From the NCBI GenBank assembly GCA_937873095.1, contig CALMVI010000040.1:1-64000 (forward strand): a stretch of DNA of 64,000 bases, written 5' to 3'. A model generated the notes under the pieces. That model was not told where the DNA came from. It was given only the letters and a program-made list of their open reading frames with translations, and made no database searches. Made by a program: the position numbers and the translations under genes. Each line of letters starts with the position of its first letter. The stretch's first letter is position 1. The DNA comes from an uncultured Acetobacteraceae bacterium (GTDB lineage Bacteria; Pseudomonadota; Alphaproteobacteria; Acetobacterales; Acetobacteraceae). Below, piece after piece: positions 19,724 through 30,042 of this stretch.

Positions 19724-21307
19724 ATGACCCCGCTTGAACGCCAGATCATCGACGAGCACCGCGCCGGACGGCTCAGCCGCAGGATGTTCCTCCGGCACGC
19801 GTCCAGGATCGGCCTGCTCGCGGCACTGCCTGCACCTGCGGCGGCGCTGGGACGGCCGGGTGCCACCGTACGCGTCGCCTCCCAGGTGCCGTCGGGCGCG
19901 CTCGAGCCGTTGACGGTCTCCGAGATCGGCGGCCTGGCGATGCTGTGCCAGACCGGCGAGTTCCTCATCTTCGACGGTTCGGACCTGGTCCTGCGCCCGT
20001 CGCTTGCGACCGGCTGGACGCCCGATGCCGATTGCTCGACCTGGACGTTCACCCTTCGCCCGGGCGTGAAGTTCCATGACGGCCAGGCGTTCGGCGCGGC
20101 CGACGTGGTGGCGACGATGGACCGTCTCTGCGACCCGAGGCAGGGATCGAACGCGCTGTCGGTGCTGCGCGGCGTGCTCTCGCCAGGCGGCACCAGGCGC
20201 ATCGACGAGCTGACCGTGCGGTTCGAGCTCGACGCGCCGAACGGCAATTTTCCGTATTACGTGTCGTCGGACAACTACAACGCGATCATGCTGCCGGCGA
20301 ACTACGCGGGCGATTTCGAGGCGAACTTCAACGGCACGGGACCGTTCCGGTTGGAGCGCTACGCGGCCAAGCAGGGAGCGAGCTTCGTCCGCAACCCGGC
20401 CTATTGGGGCCGCGCGGCCCTGCCGGCGCGGACCGAGTTCACGTTCTTCACCGACCAGCAGCCGCAGATCCTGGCGCTCGAGGACGACCAGGTGGACGCG
20501 ATCGTGCAGATCTCGGTGCAGGGGGCGCAGGGCCTGCTGCGCGACCCGGACGTGCGGATCATCGACATCCCCGCTTCCACCCACCGGCAGATACACCTGC
20601 GCTGCGACCAGGGCCCGCTCGCCGACAGGCGGGTAAGGCAGGCGATCGCGCTGTGCCTGGACCGGCCTGGCATCCTGCACGGGCTGTTCCAGGGGCGCGC
20701 CCGTCTCGGCAACGACTCGCCGTTCGACCCGATGTTCGCCTCGACCGACCGTTCGGTGCCGCAGCGCAGGAAGGACCTGTCGCGGGCCATGGCGCTGATG
20801 AACGAGGCGGGGCATGCGGACGGGTTCGAGACGACCCTGACCACCGAGCGGCAGCAGGAGATACCGGACCTGGCCGTGCTGGTGCAGAACGCCTGCGGGC
20901 AGATCGGCATACGGGTCGGGCTGCGCATCGAGGACCCCGGCACCTATTACGGCACCGCGCAGTTCGGCCGGTCGGACTGGCTCGACAGCGCGATCGGCAT
21001 CACCGATTACGGGCATCGCGGCGTGCCCAACGTCAACCTGGCGGCGCCCTATCTCAGCAACGGCGCCTGGAATGCCGCGCATTTCCGCAGCGCAGAGTAC
21101 GACCGGCTGGTGGCCGGCTACATCGCGGCCACCGACCTGTCGGCACAGCGCGTGCTTGCGGGCAGGATACAGACCCTGCTGCTGGACGAGACGCCGGTGA
21201 TCATTCCGTATTTCTACGACTACATCTGCGCCACCGGCCCGACCGTCACCGGCGTCGCCGTCAGCGGCCTGTCGCAGATCTTCCTGCAGGACGCGGCGCT
21301 GTCCTGA
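19724..21307 (+). CDS. Peptide/oligopeptide ABC transporter substrate-binding protein (SBP family 5)
   Basis: WTFTLRPGVKFHDGQAFGAADVVATMDRL; LTTERQQEIPDLAVLVQNACGQIGI; N-terminal Tat-like SRRMFLRHASRIG. Confidence 0.93.
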   Translation: MTPLERQIIDEHRAGRLSRRMFLRHASRIGLLAALPAPAAALGRPGATVRVASQVPSGALEPLTVSEIGGLAMLCQTGEFLIFDGSDLVLRPSLATGWTPDADCSTWTFTLRPGVKFHDGQAFGAADVVATMDRLCDPRQGSNALSVLRGVLSPGGTRRIDELTVRFELDAPNGNFPYYVSSDNYNAIMLPANYAGDFEANFNGTGPFRLERYAAKQGASFVRNPAYWGRAALPARTEFTFFTDQQPQILALEDDQVDAIVQISVQGAQGLLRDPDVRIIDIPASTHRQIHLRCDQGPLADRRVRQAIALCLDRPGILHGLFQGRARLGNDSPFDPMFASTDRSVPQRRKDLSRAMALMNEAGHADGFETTLTTERQQEIPDLAVLVQNACGQIGIRVGLRIEDPGTYYGTAQFGRSDWLDSAIGITDYGHRGVPNVNLAAPYLSNGAWNAAHFRSAEYDRLVAGYIAATDLSAQRVLAGRIQTLLLDETPVIIPYFYDYICATGPTVTGVAVSGLSQIFLQDAALS

Positions 21308-22248
21308 TGGGCCGCAAGCTGCGCATGGTGGCGGTCCGCTGCGCGCTGAGCGGGCTGACGCTGCTGCTGCTGAGCGCCGTGGTGTTCGCGGCCGGCCAGG
21401 TGCTGCCGGGCGATGTCGGCCGGTCCATCCTCGGTCCGCTGGCCGACGCCCGGGCGGTCGCCGCACTCGACCACCAGCTCGGCGCGGACGCGCCGCCGCT
21501 GCTGATGTATGCGCGCTGGATCGGCCACCTGCTGCAGGGCGACATGGGGGTGTCGTACGCCTATCGCAGCCCGGTCGCGCCCTTCATCGTCCGCGCGCTG
21601 GGCAAGTCCTCGGCCCTGGCCGCGGTTACGCTGGCGCTCGTCGTTCCGCTGTCGGTGGGCGCGGGCATCCTGGCCGCGTCCAGGCGCGGGCGCTGGCAGG
21701 ACCGGCTGGTCAACCTGGGCGGCCTGTCGCTGACGGTGGTGCCGGAGTTCGTCTCCGGCATCCTGCTGATCCTGGTGTTCGGCGTGTGGCTGCGCTGGCT
21801 GCCGATCTCGGCCAACACGAGGCCCGGCACCGGCGCGCCGGAACAGCTCCGCCACCTGATCCTGCCGGCGCTGCCGCTGGTGCTGGTGCTGTTCGGCTAC
21901 ATCGCCCGCATCACCAGGGCCGGCATGATCGAGGCGCTGGACGCCGACTACACGCGAACCGCGACACTGAAGGGCCTGCGCCGAAGCCAAGTGATCCTGC
22001 GCCACGTGCTGCGCAACGCGCTGCTGCCGACCATCACCGTCATCGCCGCCCAGACGAGCTACCTGCTGGGCGGCCTGGTGGTGGTCGAGACGCTGTTCCG
22101 CTACCAGGGCATCGGCAGCCTGATCCTGACCGCCGCGCACGGCAAGGACTACCCCATGCTGGAAGCCGGCATTCTGACCGTGGGCGCCGCCTACATCCTG
22201 TCCGCCATCCTGGCCGACGCCCTAGTCGCCATGCTCGACCCCAGATGA
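21307..22248 (+). CDS. Peptide ABC transporter permease (DppB family)
   Basis: ATG overlaps upstream TGA; FGYIARITRAGMIEALDADYTRTATLKGLRRSQVILRHVLRNALLPTITVIA. Confidence 0.95.
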   Translation: MGRKLRMVAVRCALSGLTLLLLSAVVFAAGQVLPGDVGRSILGPLADARAVAALDHQLGADAPPLLMYARWIGHLLQGDMGVSYAYRSPVAPFIVRALGKSSALAAVTLALVVPLSVGAGILAASRRGRWQDRLVNLGGLSLTVVPEFVSGILLILVFGVWLRWLPISANTRPGTGAPEQLRHLILPALPLVLVLFGYIARITRAGMIEALDADYTRTATLKGLRRSQVILRHVLRNALLPTITVIAAQTSYLLGGLVVVETLFRYQGIGSLILTAAHGKDYPMLEAGILTVGAAYILSAILADALVAMLDPR

Positions 22249-23069
22249 CCCAAAAGCTTTTTGGTTCTTTTTCTCGAAAAAGAACGTCCTTTCTTTTTGG
22301 CCTGCTCGTACTGGCTTTCTGGGTGGCCTGCGCGTTCGTCGGTCCGTTTGTCGTCCCGCAAGACCCCTATGCCGACGACCTGATGAACGCGCTAGCCCCG
22401 CCCTCCGCCGAGCACTGGTTCGGCACCGACCAGATCGGCAGGGACGTGTTTTCCCGGGTCATCGCCGGCGCCAGGCCCATCCTGTCGGTCGCACCCGCCG
22501 CGACCTTCCTTGCGGCCCTGTGCGGCACCATGCTCGGCCTGGTCACCGGCTATGCCGGCGGCTGGGTGGACACGGTGCTGAGCCGGCTGGTCGAGGTGAT
22601 CCTTGCGCTGCCGCTGATCGTGGTGGCGTTGCTGGTGCTGGTGGCGCTGGGACCGTCCTCGCTGAACGCGACCCTGGTGATCGCGCTGGTGTTCACGCCG
22701 ATCATCGCGCGCACGGTGCGCAGCGCGGTGCTGGCCGAGTGCAAGCTGGACTACGTTCCGGCGGCCCAGCTGCGCGACGAGACGGCGCTGCACATCATGT
22801 TCGTGGAAATCCTGCCCAACGTCCTGCCGCCCATCGTGGTGGAGGTCACCGTGCGGCTGGGATACGCCATCTTCACGGTGGCCTCGCTGAGCTTCCTGGG
22901 CTTCGGCATCCAGCCGCCCTCTCCCGACTGGGGGCTGTCGATCGCCGAGAATTACGGGCTCATCGTCGGCGGCTATGGCTGGACGGTGGGCTTCGCCGCG
23001 CTCGCCACCGCGTCGCTGGTGATCGGCGTGAACCTGGTGGCCGAGGGTCTGCAGGACGCGGCACGGTGA
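22245..23069 (+). CDS. Peptide ABC transporter permease (DppC family), N-terminus encoded by a repeat
   Basis: EHWFGTDQIGRDVFSRVIAGARPIL; ATGA overlap with dppB-like gene; N-term MTQKLFGSFSRKRTSF from hairpin repeat. Confidence 0.94.
   Translation: MTQKLFGSFSRKRTSFLFGLLVLAFWVACAFVGPFVVPQDPYADDLMNALAPPSAEHWFGTDQIGRDVFSRVIAGARPILSVAPAATFLAALCGTMLGLVTGYAGGWVDTVLSRLVEVILALPLIVVALLVLVALGPSSLNATLVIALVFTPIIARTVRSAVLAECKLDYVPAAQLRDETALHIMFVEILPNVLPPIVVEVTVRLGYAIFTVASLSFLGFGIQPPSPDWGLSIAENYGLIVGGYGWTVGFAALATASLVIGVNLVAEGLQDAAR
22251..22285. repeat. GTTCTTT hairpin repeat R3, in-frame inside DppC ORF
   Basis: 35 bp identical to 12500-12534; gttctttttc-tc-gaaaaagaac stem. Confidence 0.9.
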
Positions 23070-25036
23070 GCCCGCCCGCCCTGTCGCTGGCAGGCCTGTC
23101 CGTGTCCTACGGCCGGACGCCCATCCTGCGCGGGCTGTCGTTCGAGATTGCGCCCGGCGCGTGTTTCGGCCTGGTGGGCGAGTCCGGCTGCGGCAAGTCC
23201 ACCGCGGCGTTCGCAGCGTTGCGCGCGCTCCCGCCGGCGGGACGGGTCACCGCCGGCCAAATCGGCATCGACGGGCAGGACGTGCTCTCTCTCTCACGCG
23301 CGGGGCTGCGGCAGCTTTGGGCACGGCGCGTGTCGATGGTGTACCAGGACCCGAGCCGCGCGCTGAACCCCACGCTGACGGTCGGCGTCCAGCTGGCCGA
23401 GGCGTTCACCGTGCTGGGCGCGCCAGACCCGATGGCGCGCGCGGAGGCCATGCTGGCCCGCGTGCAGGTGCCCTCGCCGCGCCGGCTGCTGGCGGCCTAC
23501 CCGCACCAGCTGTCGGGCGGCACGCAGCAGCGCGTGGTGATCGCGATGGCGCTGGCCAAGAACCCGTCCCTGCTCGTCCTGGACGAGCCGACGACGGGGC
23601 TGGACGCGACGGTGGAGGCCGAGATCCTGGACCTGGTGGACGCGCTGCGCCGGGAGCAGGGCACCGCCGTGCTGCTGATCAGCCACAACCTGCCGATGGT
23701 GGCGCGCATGTGCGACCGGATCGGCGTGCTCTACGCCGGCATCCTGGTGGAGCAGGGCGAGGCCGGCGAGGTGCTGGGCGCGCCCTCGCACCCCTACACC
23801 GCGCGGCTGGTCGCGTGCCTGCCCGGCGCCGGGCGACGCAAGCGGGACGGCCCGCTGCAGACCATCGCGGGCGGGCTGCCCGCGCCCGGCGCGGCGCTGG
23901 CCCCTTGCGCGTTCGCGCCGCGCTGCGACCGGCGCGAGGCTGTGTGCCTGTCCACCCCGCCGCCCGAACGCTGGACCGGCCTGCACATGGCGCTGTGCCA
24001 TTTCACCCCGCCATTCCCGGCGCCGCCCGGCCTGTCCGCGGGCGCGCCCGCGGAGGCCGGCGCGCGGCCGGTGCTGGCGGCCCGCCACCTGTCGAAGACC
24101 TATGCCGGCCCGGGCGGAGCGGTGCGCGCCGTGGACGATGCCAGCCTGACGCTGGCGGCGGGCGAGACGCTGGGCCTGGTGGGCGAGTCGGGCAGCGGCA
24201 AGACCACGCTCGCCCGTCTCCTGCTTGGCCTGACCGCGCCCGACCCGGGCGGGACGCTGACGCTGGACGATGCGGCCCTGGGCCCGACCATACGGTCGCG
24301 CAGCCGGAACGACCGGCGCGCCATCCAGATCATCTTCCAGAACCCCGACTCCGCGCTGAACCGCGCGCAGCGCGTGCGGTCCATCCTGACCCGTCCGCTG
24401 GTCCGGCTCGCAGGCCTGTCCGGCCGCGCGCTGACGGCGGCGCTGTCGGAGCTCGCCCAGGGCGTCCGGCTGGGGGAGGCGCACCTGGCCATGCGCCCCC
24501 GCGCGCTGTCGGGCGGGCTGAAGCAGCGGGCGGCCATCGCGCGCGCCTTTGCCGGACGGCCGCGGGTGGTGATCTGCGACGAGCCAACCTCGGCGCTCGA
24601 CGTGTCGGTGCAGGCCGCCATCCTCAACCTGCTCGCCGGGCTGCAGGCGCGCGACGGCGTGTCCTACGTGTTCATCTCGCACGACCTGGCGGTGGTGCGC
24701 TACCTGGCCGACCGGATCGCGGTCATGTACCTGGGCCAGATGCTGGAGGTCGGTCCGGCGGAGGACGTGCTGGCCGGGCCGCACCATCCCTACACCGCGG
24801 CCCTCGTATCGGCATCCACGGCCGCGACGCGCATCCGCCTGAAGGGCGAGATGCCGGCTCCCGGTGCGGTGCAGGCCGGGTGCGTGTTCCAGGCGAACTG
24901 CCCACGCAAGATCGGACCGGTCTGCGAGAATGTGCGGCCGCCCTTCGATCCGGACGCCGTGCACCCGGTCCGCTGCCATCTGCCGGCGGGCGAGCTGCCG
25001 AGGGTCGACCGGCGGCTTGCGGGAGCGAATAGCTAG
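23066..25036 (+). CDS. Fused dipeptide ABC transporter ATP-binding protein (DppD-DppF type)
   Basis: Two Walker A (GESGCGKST, GESGSGKTT) and two signature/Walker B sets; GTG start overlaps upstream TGA. Confidence 0.95.
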   Translation: MSPPALSLAGLSVSYGRTPILRGLSFEIAPGACFGLVGESGCGKSTAAFAALRALPPAGRVTAGQIGIDGQDVLSLSRAGLRQLWARRVSMVYQDPSRALNPTLTVGVQLAEAFTVLGAPDPMARAEAMLARVQVPSPRRLLAAYPHQLSGGTQQRVVIAMALAKNPSLLVLDEPTTGLDATVEAEILDLVDALRREQGTAVLLISHNLPMVARMCDRIGVLYAGILVEQGEAGEVLGAPSHPYTARLVACLPGAGRRKRDGPLQTIAGGLPAPGAALAPCAFAPRCDRREAVCLSTPPPERWTGLHMALCHFTPPFPAPPGLSAGAPAEAGARPVLAARHLSKTYAGPGGAVRAVDDASLTLAAGETLGLVGESGSGKTTLARLLLGLTAPDPGGTLTLDDAALGPTIRSRSRNDRRAIQIIFQNPDSALNRAQRVRSILTRPLVRLAGLSGRALTAALSELAQGVRLGEAHLAMRPRALSGGLKQRAAIARAFAGRPRVVICDEPTSALDVSVQAAILNLLAGLQARDGVSYVFISHDLAVVRYLADRIAVMYLGQMLEVGPAEDVLAGPHHPYTAALVSASTAATRIRLKGEMPAPGAVQAGCVFQANCPRKIGPVCENVRPPFDPDAVHPVRCHLPAGELPRVDRRLAGANS

Positions 25037-25042
25037 CCGCGG

Positions 25043-25306
25043 TCACACCCATTGCCGCCGAAGGTCGACCAGGTGCAGCACCAGCGCGCCGAGCAGGCCG
25101 CCCGAGACGAACCCCCACCACGCGCCGCCGAGCGCGAGACGCATCGCCAGCACCAGGCATAGTCCCGAGCCGAGGTTCCACACCAGCCCGGACGGCGCCA
25201 CGCCGCGCCCGCGCACCCGAAACAGCAGCACCAGCGCCATCCCCTCGCACAGCATGCCGGCCAGGATGAAATCCAGCACCCGGCCATGCGCCATCAGCGC
25301 CGTCAC
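25043..25306 (-). CDS. Small membrane protein, bchO-coupled, unknown function
   Basis: 87 aa, about 3 hydrophobic helices; start overlaps bchO stop. Confidence 0.65.
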   Translation of the reverse strand: MTALMAHGRVLDFILAGMLCEGMALVLLFRVRGRGVAPSGLVWNLGSGLCLVLAMRLALGGAWWGFVSGGLLGALVLHLVDLRRQWV

Positions 25307-26205
25307 GCCGCCCCCACCGAACGCGCGAACGCCTCGACCGCCGCCGCTGCGCGTTCCGGCGCCTCCTCATGCGCGAGGTGCCCCAGCCCCGCCCAGTGGA
25401 TCACGCGCGCGTGCGGCACCAGCGCCGCCACCCGGTCCGCGTCGCGGGGCGGGATGGCCCTGTCGTTGTCAGCCGCCACCAGCAGCAGAGGGGTCGCCAG
25501 CCGCGGCAGGTCCCTGACGACCGGAACGAGGTCCCAGTTCGCCATCATCCGCAGCGCGCCCGCCGCATGCCCGGGCTCGCGCACCAGCCGCGCGTAGTAT
25601 CCGACGCCCGCCGCATCGAGCCGCGACCCGGTGCCGGCCAGCAGCCGCTCCACCACGCGGGGGTCGCCCGCCCGCCAGGCAAACAGCTGCGGCAGCACCG
25701 GCAGCCCCACCAGCAGGCGCGCGAGCGGCGCGAACACCTGGCCCGCCGGCCCGGCCAGCGGCATGAACGCCCCGTTCAGGCTGACCAGCCCGGCCGGCGC
25801 GATCATCCTGTCGATGCACATGCGCGCGAGAACCGCGGCCCCTGCCGAATGTCCCACGGCCAGCGCCGGCTCGCTGCCGATCGCGTCCAGCAATCCCGCA
25901 AGATCCCTCGCCATCGCCGGCAGCGACAGGCGGTGCCCGCCCGGAACGCTGGTGAAGCCGTGCCCGGGCAGGTCGGGCGCCACCACCCGGAAGTGCCGCA
26001 CCAGATACGGCCAGACGCCGCGCCAGGAATGGGTGGACGCGCCGGTCCCGTGCAGCAGCAGCATGACGGGTGCCGTGTCCGCGCCGCCGACCTGCACGTG
26101 CCATGTCAGCGGCCCCACGCGCAGGAACCGGCTCGCGTCGCGGTTCGGCCAGTCCGCCGCCTGCGCCCAGCGCGCGGGCGGGGCCGCATCGCCGGCCGGG
26201 TTCAC
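25303..26205 (-). CDS. bchO: Mg-chelatase-associated alpha/beta hydrolase
   Basis: MLLLHGTGASTHSWRGVWPYLVRHFRVVAPDLPGHGFT, GHSAGAAVLARM; position next to bchD. Confidence 0.9.
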   Translation of the reverse strand: MNPAGDAAPPARWAQAADWPNRDASRFLRVGPLTWHVQVGGADTAPVMLLLHGTGASTHSWRGVWPYLVRHFRVVAPDLPGHGFTSVPGGHRLSLPAMARDLAGLLDAIGSEPALAVGHSAGAAVLARMCIDRMIAPAGLVSLNGAFMPLAGPAGQVFAPLARLLVGLPVLPQLFAWRAGDPRVVERLLAGTGSRLDAAGVGYYARLVREPGHAAGALRMMANWDLVPVVRDLPRLATPLLLVAADNDRAIPPRDADRVAALVPHARVIHWAGLGHLAHEEAPERAAAAVEAFARSVGAA

Positions 26206-27929
26206 GATCGCGCCGCCGCCCGCACCGCCTGCGAGAGGCCGGCGGCATCGGCGTAGGGCAGGGGAACGTAGAGCGCGCCCATGGCCTGGGCCAACGCGCC
26301 CGCCTCGGCCCCAGGACGCGGCGACGTGTCCAGGACCAGCGCCGACACGCCGCCCGCCCGCAGCCGGCGCGACGCCGCCAGGGCGTCCTGCGCGGCCTGC
26401 GCTCGCCCGGCCGCCCCCGCCCGCGTCACGTTCGCCCGGCCGTCGGTCAGGAACACGAGCGTCGGCGCGCAACCGCTCCGGCGGAGCGTCTCGGCCAGCA
26501 GGAAACCGGCGTCGATGCCGGCGGCCAGAGGCGTGCCGCCGCCGCCGGGCAGGGCCGCCCGGCTGCGTTTGGCCCGCACCAGAGAGCGCGTCGGCGGCAG
26601 CAGCACCTGCGCCCCGCGGCCGCGGAACGCCAGCACGGCCACCTCGTCGCGGCGCCGGTAGCATTCGGCGAGCAACAGCTCCACCGCGCCCTTCGCCTCG
26701 GCAAGGCGGTTCAGCGCGGACGACCCGGACGCGTCCACCACGAACACCGTGGTGCTGCGCGTCCGCTGCTCGCAACGCGTCACCCGGAAATCCTCCCGCC
26801 GCAGCCTGATGCGCCCGTCATTCGGGGCCGCCTTGTCCTCGGCCGCCCGCACGCGCTGCCAGGGCGCTGCGGCGCGCAGGGTTTCCAAGAAGTTCAGCCG
26901 CATTCCCGGACCTGGCGCCGCCGCGCGCACGCCCACCGGCCGGCCCCTCGGTGCAGCTTCGCGCGCTTTCTGGCGCGCTCCCTCACTCCCCTGCGACCGC
27001 GAGGTGCTGCGAAAATCCTTCGCCTGCAGCCGGGCCAGCAGACCCGGCGGGATCGCGGCACGCGCCGCCTCCAGCACGATCTCCGAGCCGGAGGCCCGCT
27101 CGGCCTCGCCCGACCCCGCATCCGCCGGCGCGTCGCCCGGCTGGGACGGGGCCTCAGCCTCCGCCGCCTCGCCGGGCGGGGATGCCGGCGCTTGCGTGGC
27201 CCGCGGCGCCAGCACCAGCCGCGCCGCTGCGGCGGCGTCCTGCATCGTGGCCACGCCGCGGCCATCCAGCGCGGCCACGCCATGCGCCGCTCTGAGCGCC
27301 AGCAGGACGGCCCGCGGCGAACCGATGCCGAGTGCCACGGCCGCCGCACACACCGCTTCCAGCACGCCCGGCTCGGCCGCGACCTCGGGCAGCATCCGGC
27401 GCGCCGCGTCGATGGCGCCGCGTTGGGGGAGCCCGGCGCCGGCCGCGCGATGGCTCACGCCGGACAGATCGAGGTGGAAGGCCAGGCGGTCGGCCAGGGC
27501 AGGCATGGTCCGCTCGTCTTCGGTCGCGCCCTCGTCGAGCGCCACGATGCCGATGCCGGCCCCGCTATCCAGCGCCGCGGCCAGCCGGGCGGCCAGCGCC
27601 GCCGTCATCCGCTCGGCCATCGCGGCGAGCAGGGTGCCGCCACGCGCCTCTGCCAGCAGCCCGCGCGAGCGGACCGGACGCCCGGCCCGCAGCGTTGCGG
27701 CCAGGTCGAGCCCGCCGAGCAGCGCGTCGTCGGCGATGCTGGCCGGCATGCGCCGCATCGGCCCGGCGATCAGCGCCAGGAACCGGTCGCGCACCGGGCC
27801 CGCCTGCGCCCGCACGGCAATGCCCCCCGTTCCGACCGGGTCGACGCTGTAGAGCGCCGCCGACTGCACCGCGTCGTCCCAGACCGACGGGTCCAAGCCG
27901 GGCCGGTCCGAGGCGGACGGGTCGGTCAA
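26202..27929 (-). CDS. bchD: Magnesium chelatase subunit D (likely TTG start)
   Basis: [43 protein letters not shown]; Pro/acidic linker; next to bchI. Confidence 0.93.
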   Translation of the reverse strand: MTDPSASDRPGLDPSVWDDAVQSAALYSVDPVGTGGIAVRAQAGPVRDRFLALIAGPMRRMPASIADDALLGGLDLAATLRAGRPVRSRGLLAEARGGTLLAAMAERMTAALAARLAAALDSGAGIGIVALDEGATEDERTMPALADRLAFHLDLSGVSHRAAGAGLPQRGAIDAARRMLPEVAAEPGVLEAVCAAAVALGIGSPRAVLLALRAAHGVAALDGRGVATMQDAAAAARLVLAPRATQAPASPPGEAAEAEAPSQPGDAPADAGSGEAERASGSEIVLEAARAAIPPGLLARLQAKDFRSTSRSQGSEGARQKAREAAPRGRPVGVRAAAPGPGMRLNFLETLRAAAPWQRVRAAEDKAAPNDGRIRLRREDFRVTRCEQRTRSTTVFVVDASGSSALNRLAEAKGAVELLLAECYRRRDEVAVLAFRGRGAQVLLPPTRSLVRAKRSRAALPGGGGTPLAAGIDAGFLLAETLRRSGCAPTLVFLTDGRANVTRAGAAGRAQAAQDALAASRRLRAGGVSALVLDTSPRPGAEAGALAQAMGALYVPLPYADAAGLSQAVRAAARS

Positions 27930-28996
27930 GCCGCCGCACCGAGGATGGGGGGATGCGTGGGTGTGGGCGCGGGCTCCGCCCCGCTTCTGCCCGCCAGCTG
28001 CAGGATCGCCCGCTCCACCCTGACCGTCGACCCGGCCTCGTCCAGCGGGTCGCGCCGCAGGCGGTGCCGAAGGGCCGACGGCGCCACCTGTTCGACCTGG
28101 CGGACCGACGCCGCGGTCTCGCCGTCCAGGCAGGCCAGGGCGCGCGCGGCCCGCAACAGGGTCAGCTCCGCCCGCAACCCGTCCGTGCCCAGCGCCATGC
28201 ACAGGCGTGCGGCGTGTTCCAGCACGGCGTCCGGCACGTCCACCGACGGCAGCAGGGCGCGCGCCGCCTCGATCCGCGCGCGCAGGCGCTCGTCCTCGCC
28301 CTGCCAGCGGGCGCAGAAGGCGGCAGGATCGCGCTCATAGGCGTCGCGCCGGCGCACGATGTCGATCCGCTCGGCGATGTCGGTCGGCGTGCCGACCTCC
28401 ACCGACAACCCGAACCGGTCCAGGAGCTGCGGCCGCAGCTCGCCCTCCTCCGGGTTGCCGCTGCCCACCAGCACGAAGCGGGCAGGGTGGCGCACGCTCA
28501 GCCCTTCGCGCTCGACCACATTCTCGCCCGAGGCGGCGACGTCGATCAGCAGGTCGACGAGGTGGTCTTCAAGCAGGTTCACCTCGTCGATGTAGAGGAA
28601 GCCCCGGTTGGCGCGCGCCAGCAGGCCCGGCTCGAACGCCCGCTCACCGCGCGTCAGCGCGCGCTCCAGGTCCAGCGCGCCGACCACGCGGTCCTCGGTC
28701 GCCCCGAGCGGCATGTCGACCACGGCGACCGGGGCCAGCCGCTCGCCCCTGGGCTCCGGCCGCGCCAGGCACTCGTCGCACAACGCGCCTGCGGGGTCGC
28801 AGGCGTAGCGGCATCCATCCACCACGCGCATCGGCGGCAGCAATGCCGCCAGCGCACGCACGGCGGTGGACTTGCCCGTGCCGCGGTCGCCGAACACCAG
28901 GACGCCGCCGATCGTCGGGTCGACCGCCGCGACCAGCAGCGCCCGCTTCATCTCCTCCTGACCAACGATCGCCGAGAACGGAAATGCCTGACGCAT
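27926..28996 (-). CDS. bchI: Magnesium chelatase ATPase subunit I
   Basis: [95 protein letters not shown]. Confidence 0.97.
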   Translation of the reverse strand: MRQAFPFSAIVGQEEMKRALLVAAVDPTIGGVLVFGDRGTGKSTAVRALAALLPPMRVVDGCRYACDPAGALCDECLARPEPRGERLAPVAVVDMPLGATEDRVVGALDLERALTRGERAFEPGLLARANRGFLYIDEVNLLEDHLVDLLIDVAASGENVVEREGLSVRHPARFVLVGSGNPEEGELRPQLLDRFGLSVEVGTPTDIAERIDIVRRRDAYERDPAAFCARWQGEDERLRARIEAARALLPSVDVPDAVLEHAARLCMALGTDGLRAELTLLRAARALACLDGETAASVRQVEQVAPSALRHRLRRDPLDEAGSTVRVERAILQLAGRSGAEPAPTPTHPPILGAAA

Positions 28997-29034
28997 GCGC
29001 AAACCCCAGACCCCCAACTTCTCTATGAGGATTT

Positions 29035-29076
29035 CAAAGGCTTGCCTTTGATGGGGTCCAGGGGCAAGGCCCCTGG
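29035..29076. repeat. Twin perfect stem-loops upstream of bchI (CCAGGGGC family)
   Basis: caaaggc-tt-gcctttg and ccaggggc-aag-gcccctgg. Confidence 0.75.
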
Positions 29077-29086
29077 CCTTCGTTCG

Positions 29087-29329
29087 CTACTGTGCCTCCG
29101 GCACAACCCCGTAGCTACTGAGATAGACCGGGTCGTCGTAATCGCCCAACGCCTCGTCGGCACTGATCTGCACAACGTGCGCGCCGACCACCGATCCTGC
29201 GGCCATCGCCTTTTCCGCCCGCCGCTCCCCCTCGGCCGCGTCGCGGCACGGCACCGGCGCACCGGCTGTCAGTCCGCCCCGCCGCCCGCGCGCATACGGC
29301 ACGAACACGACACGCTCGATCTTCGCCAT
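29087..29329 (-). CDS. Hypothetical 80-aa protein
   Basis: MAKIERVVFVPYARGRRGGLTAGAPVPCRDAAEGERRAEKAMAAGSVVGAHVVQISADEALGDYDDPVYLSSYGVVPEAQ. Confidence 0.55.
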   Translation of the reverse strand: MAKIERVVFVPYARGRRGGLTAGAPVPCRDAAEGERRAEKAMAAGSVVGAHVVQISADEALGDYDDPVYLSSYGVVPEAQ

Positions 29330-29582
29330 GCCCCGGCATCCCGCACCCGGCGCCATGCCGGTCGGACGATGCTTAGCAGCACGCGCGAGTCGCGACACGC
29401 TCCGGCACGCGCATCCGTCGGGTCCGCTCGGACACGGGATGAGACAGGCGACACGCGGAATTCGGCTTGCCAGCCTTGCCGGCCTGCTGGCATAAGCCCC
29501 CACCCCGCCCAGGACAATCCAAGCGAGCCGCCCATATGATGGGACGGCGCCCCTGGCGCTACCGATCCAGGAGTTTTCGTCA

Positions 29583-30008
29583 GTGTCTCAGCCTTCGCTC
29601 AGGATCACGCATTTCGAAGCGCGCATGCCGCCATCCGACTACGTCTTCGAGGTGTGGAACCCGCTCGACGGCGCCTACGAGACCGCCGCCAGCTTCGAGG
29701 CGGCCATGGACCGGGTGCAGCGCATCGCGCAGACGGTGCGCGAGATGTGGGTGTCCAAGGACGCGGCCCTGGACACGCTGGACGGTCCGCCCGCCCCGGT
29801 CGCCGATGCCGAGTTTGCCGAGTTCCGCATCACCGCGCAGGCCCAGCGCAGCTACGACATCCGCAGCTTCGACAGCCCCGAATGGACCCATTTCCGCGGC
29901 TATATCAGCCAGGCGGCCGAGCGCATCAGCGGCGAGGTCGGGTTTGTGCTGGCCCCCTCGCTGGTCCCCGCACCGCCGGCGCAGCGGCTCCAGGCGCGGT
30001 CCGCCTGA
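29583..30008 (+). CDS. Hypothetical protein
   Basis: Complete 141-aa ORF with non-random composition, intergenic boundaries consistent. Confidence 0.6.
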   Translation: MSQPSLRITHFEARMPPSDYVFEVWNPLDGAYETAASFEAAMDRVQRIAQTVREMWVSKDAALDTLDGPPAPVADAEFAEFRITAQAQRSYDIRSFDSPEWTHFRGYISQAAERISGEVGFVLAPSLVPAPPAQRLQARSA

Positions 30009-30042
30009 GCGCAGGCGAGCCGCCTGAGCGAAAGGAACGCGC

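Noticed and set aside
26070-28340. 756-aa + strand ORF opposite bchD/bchO
   Set aside because: Antisense shadow ORF of high-GC coding DNA; Arg/Pro/Ala/His-rich, and the opposite strand carries clear bchD motifs
27332-29539. 735-aa + strand ORF
   Set aside because: Antisense to bchD and bchI; low-complexity Arg/Pro-rich
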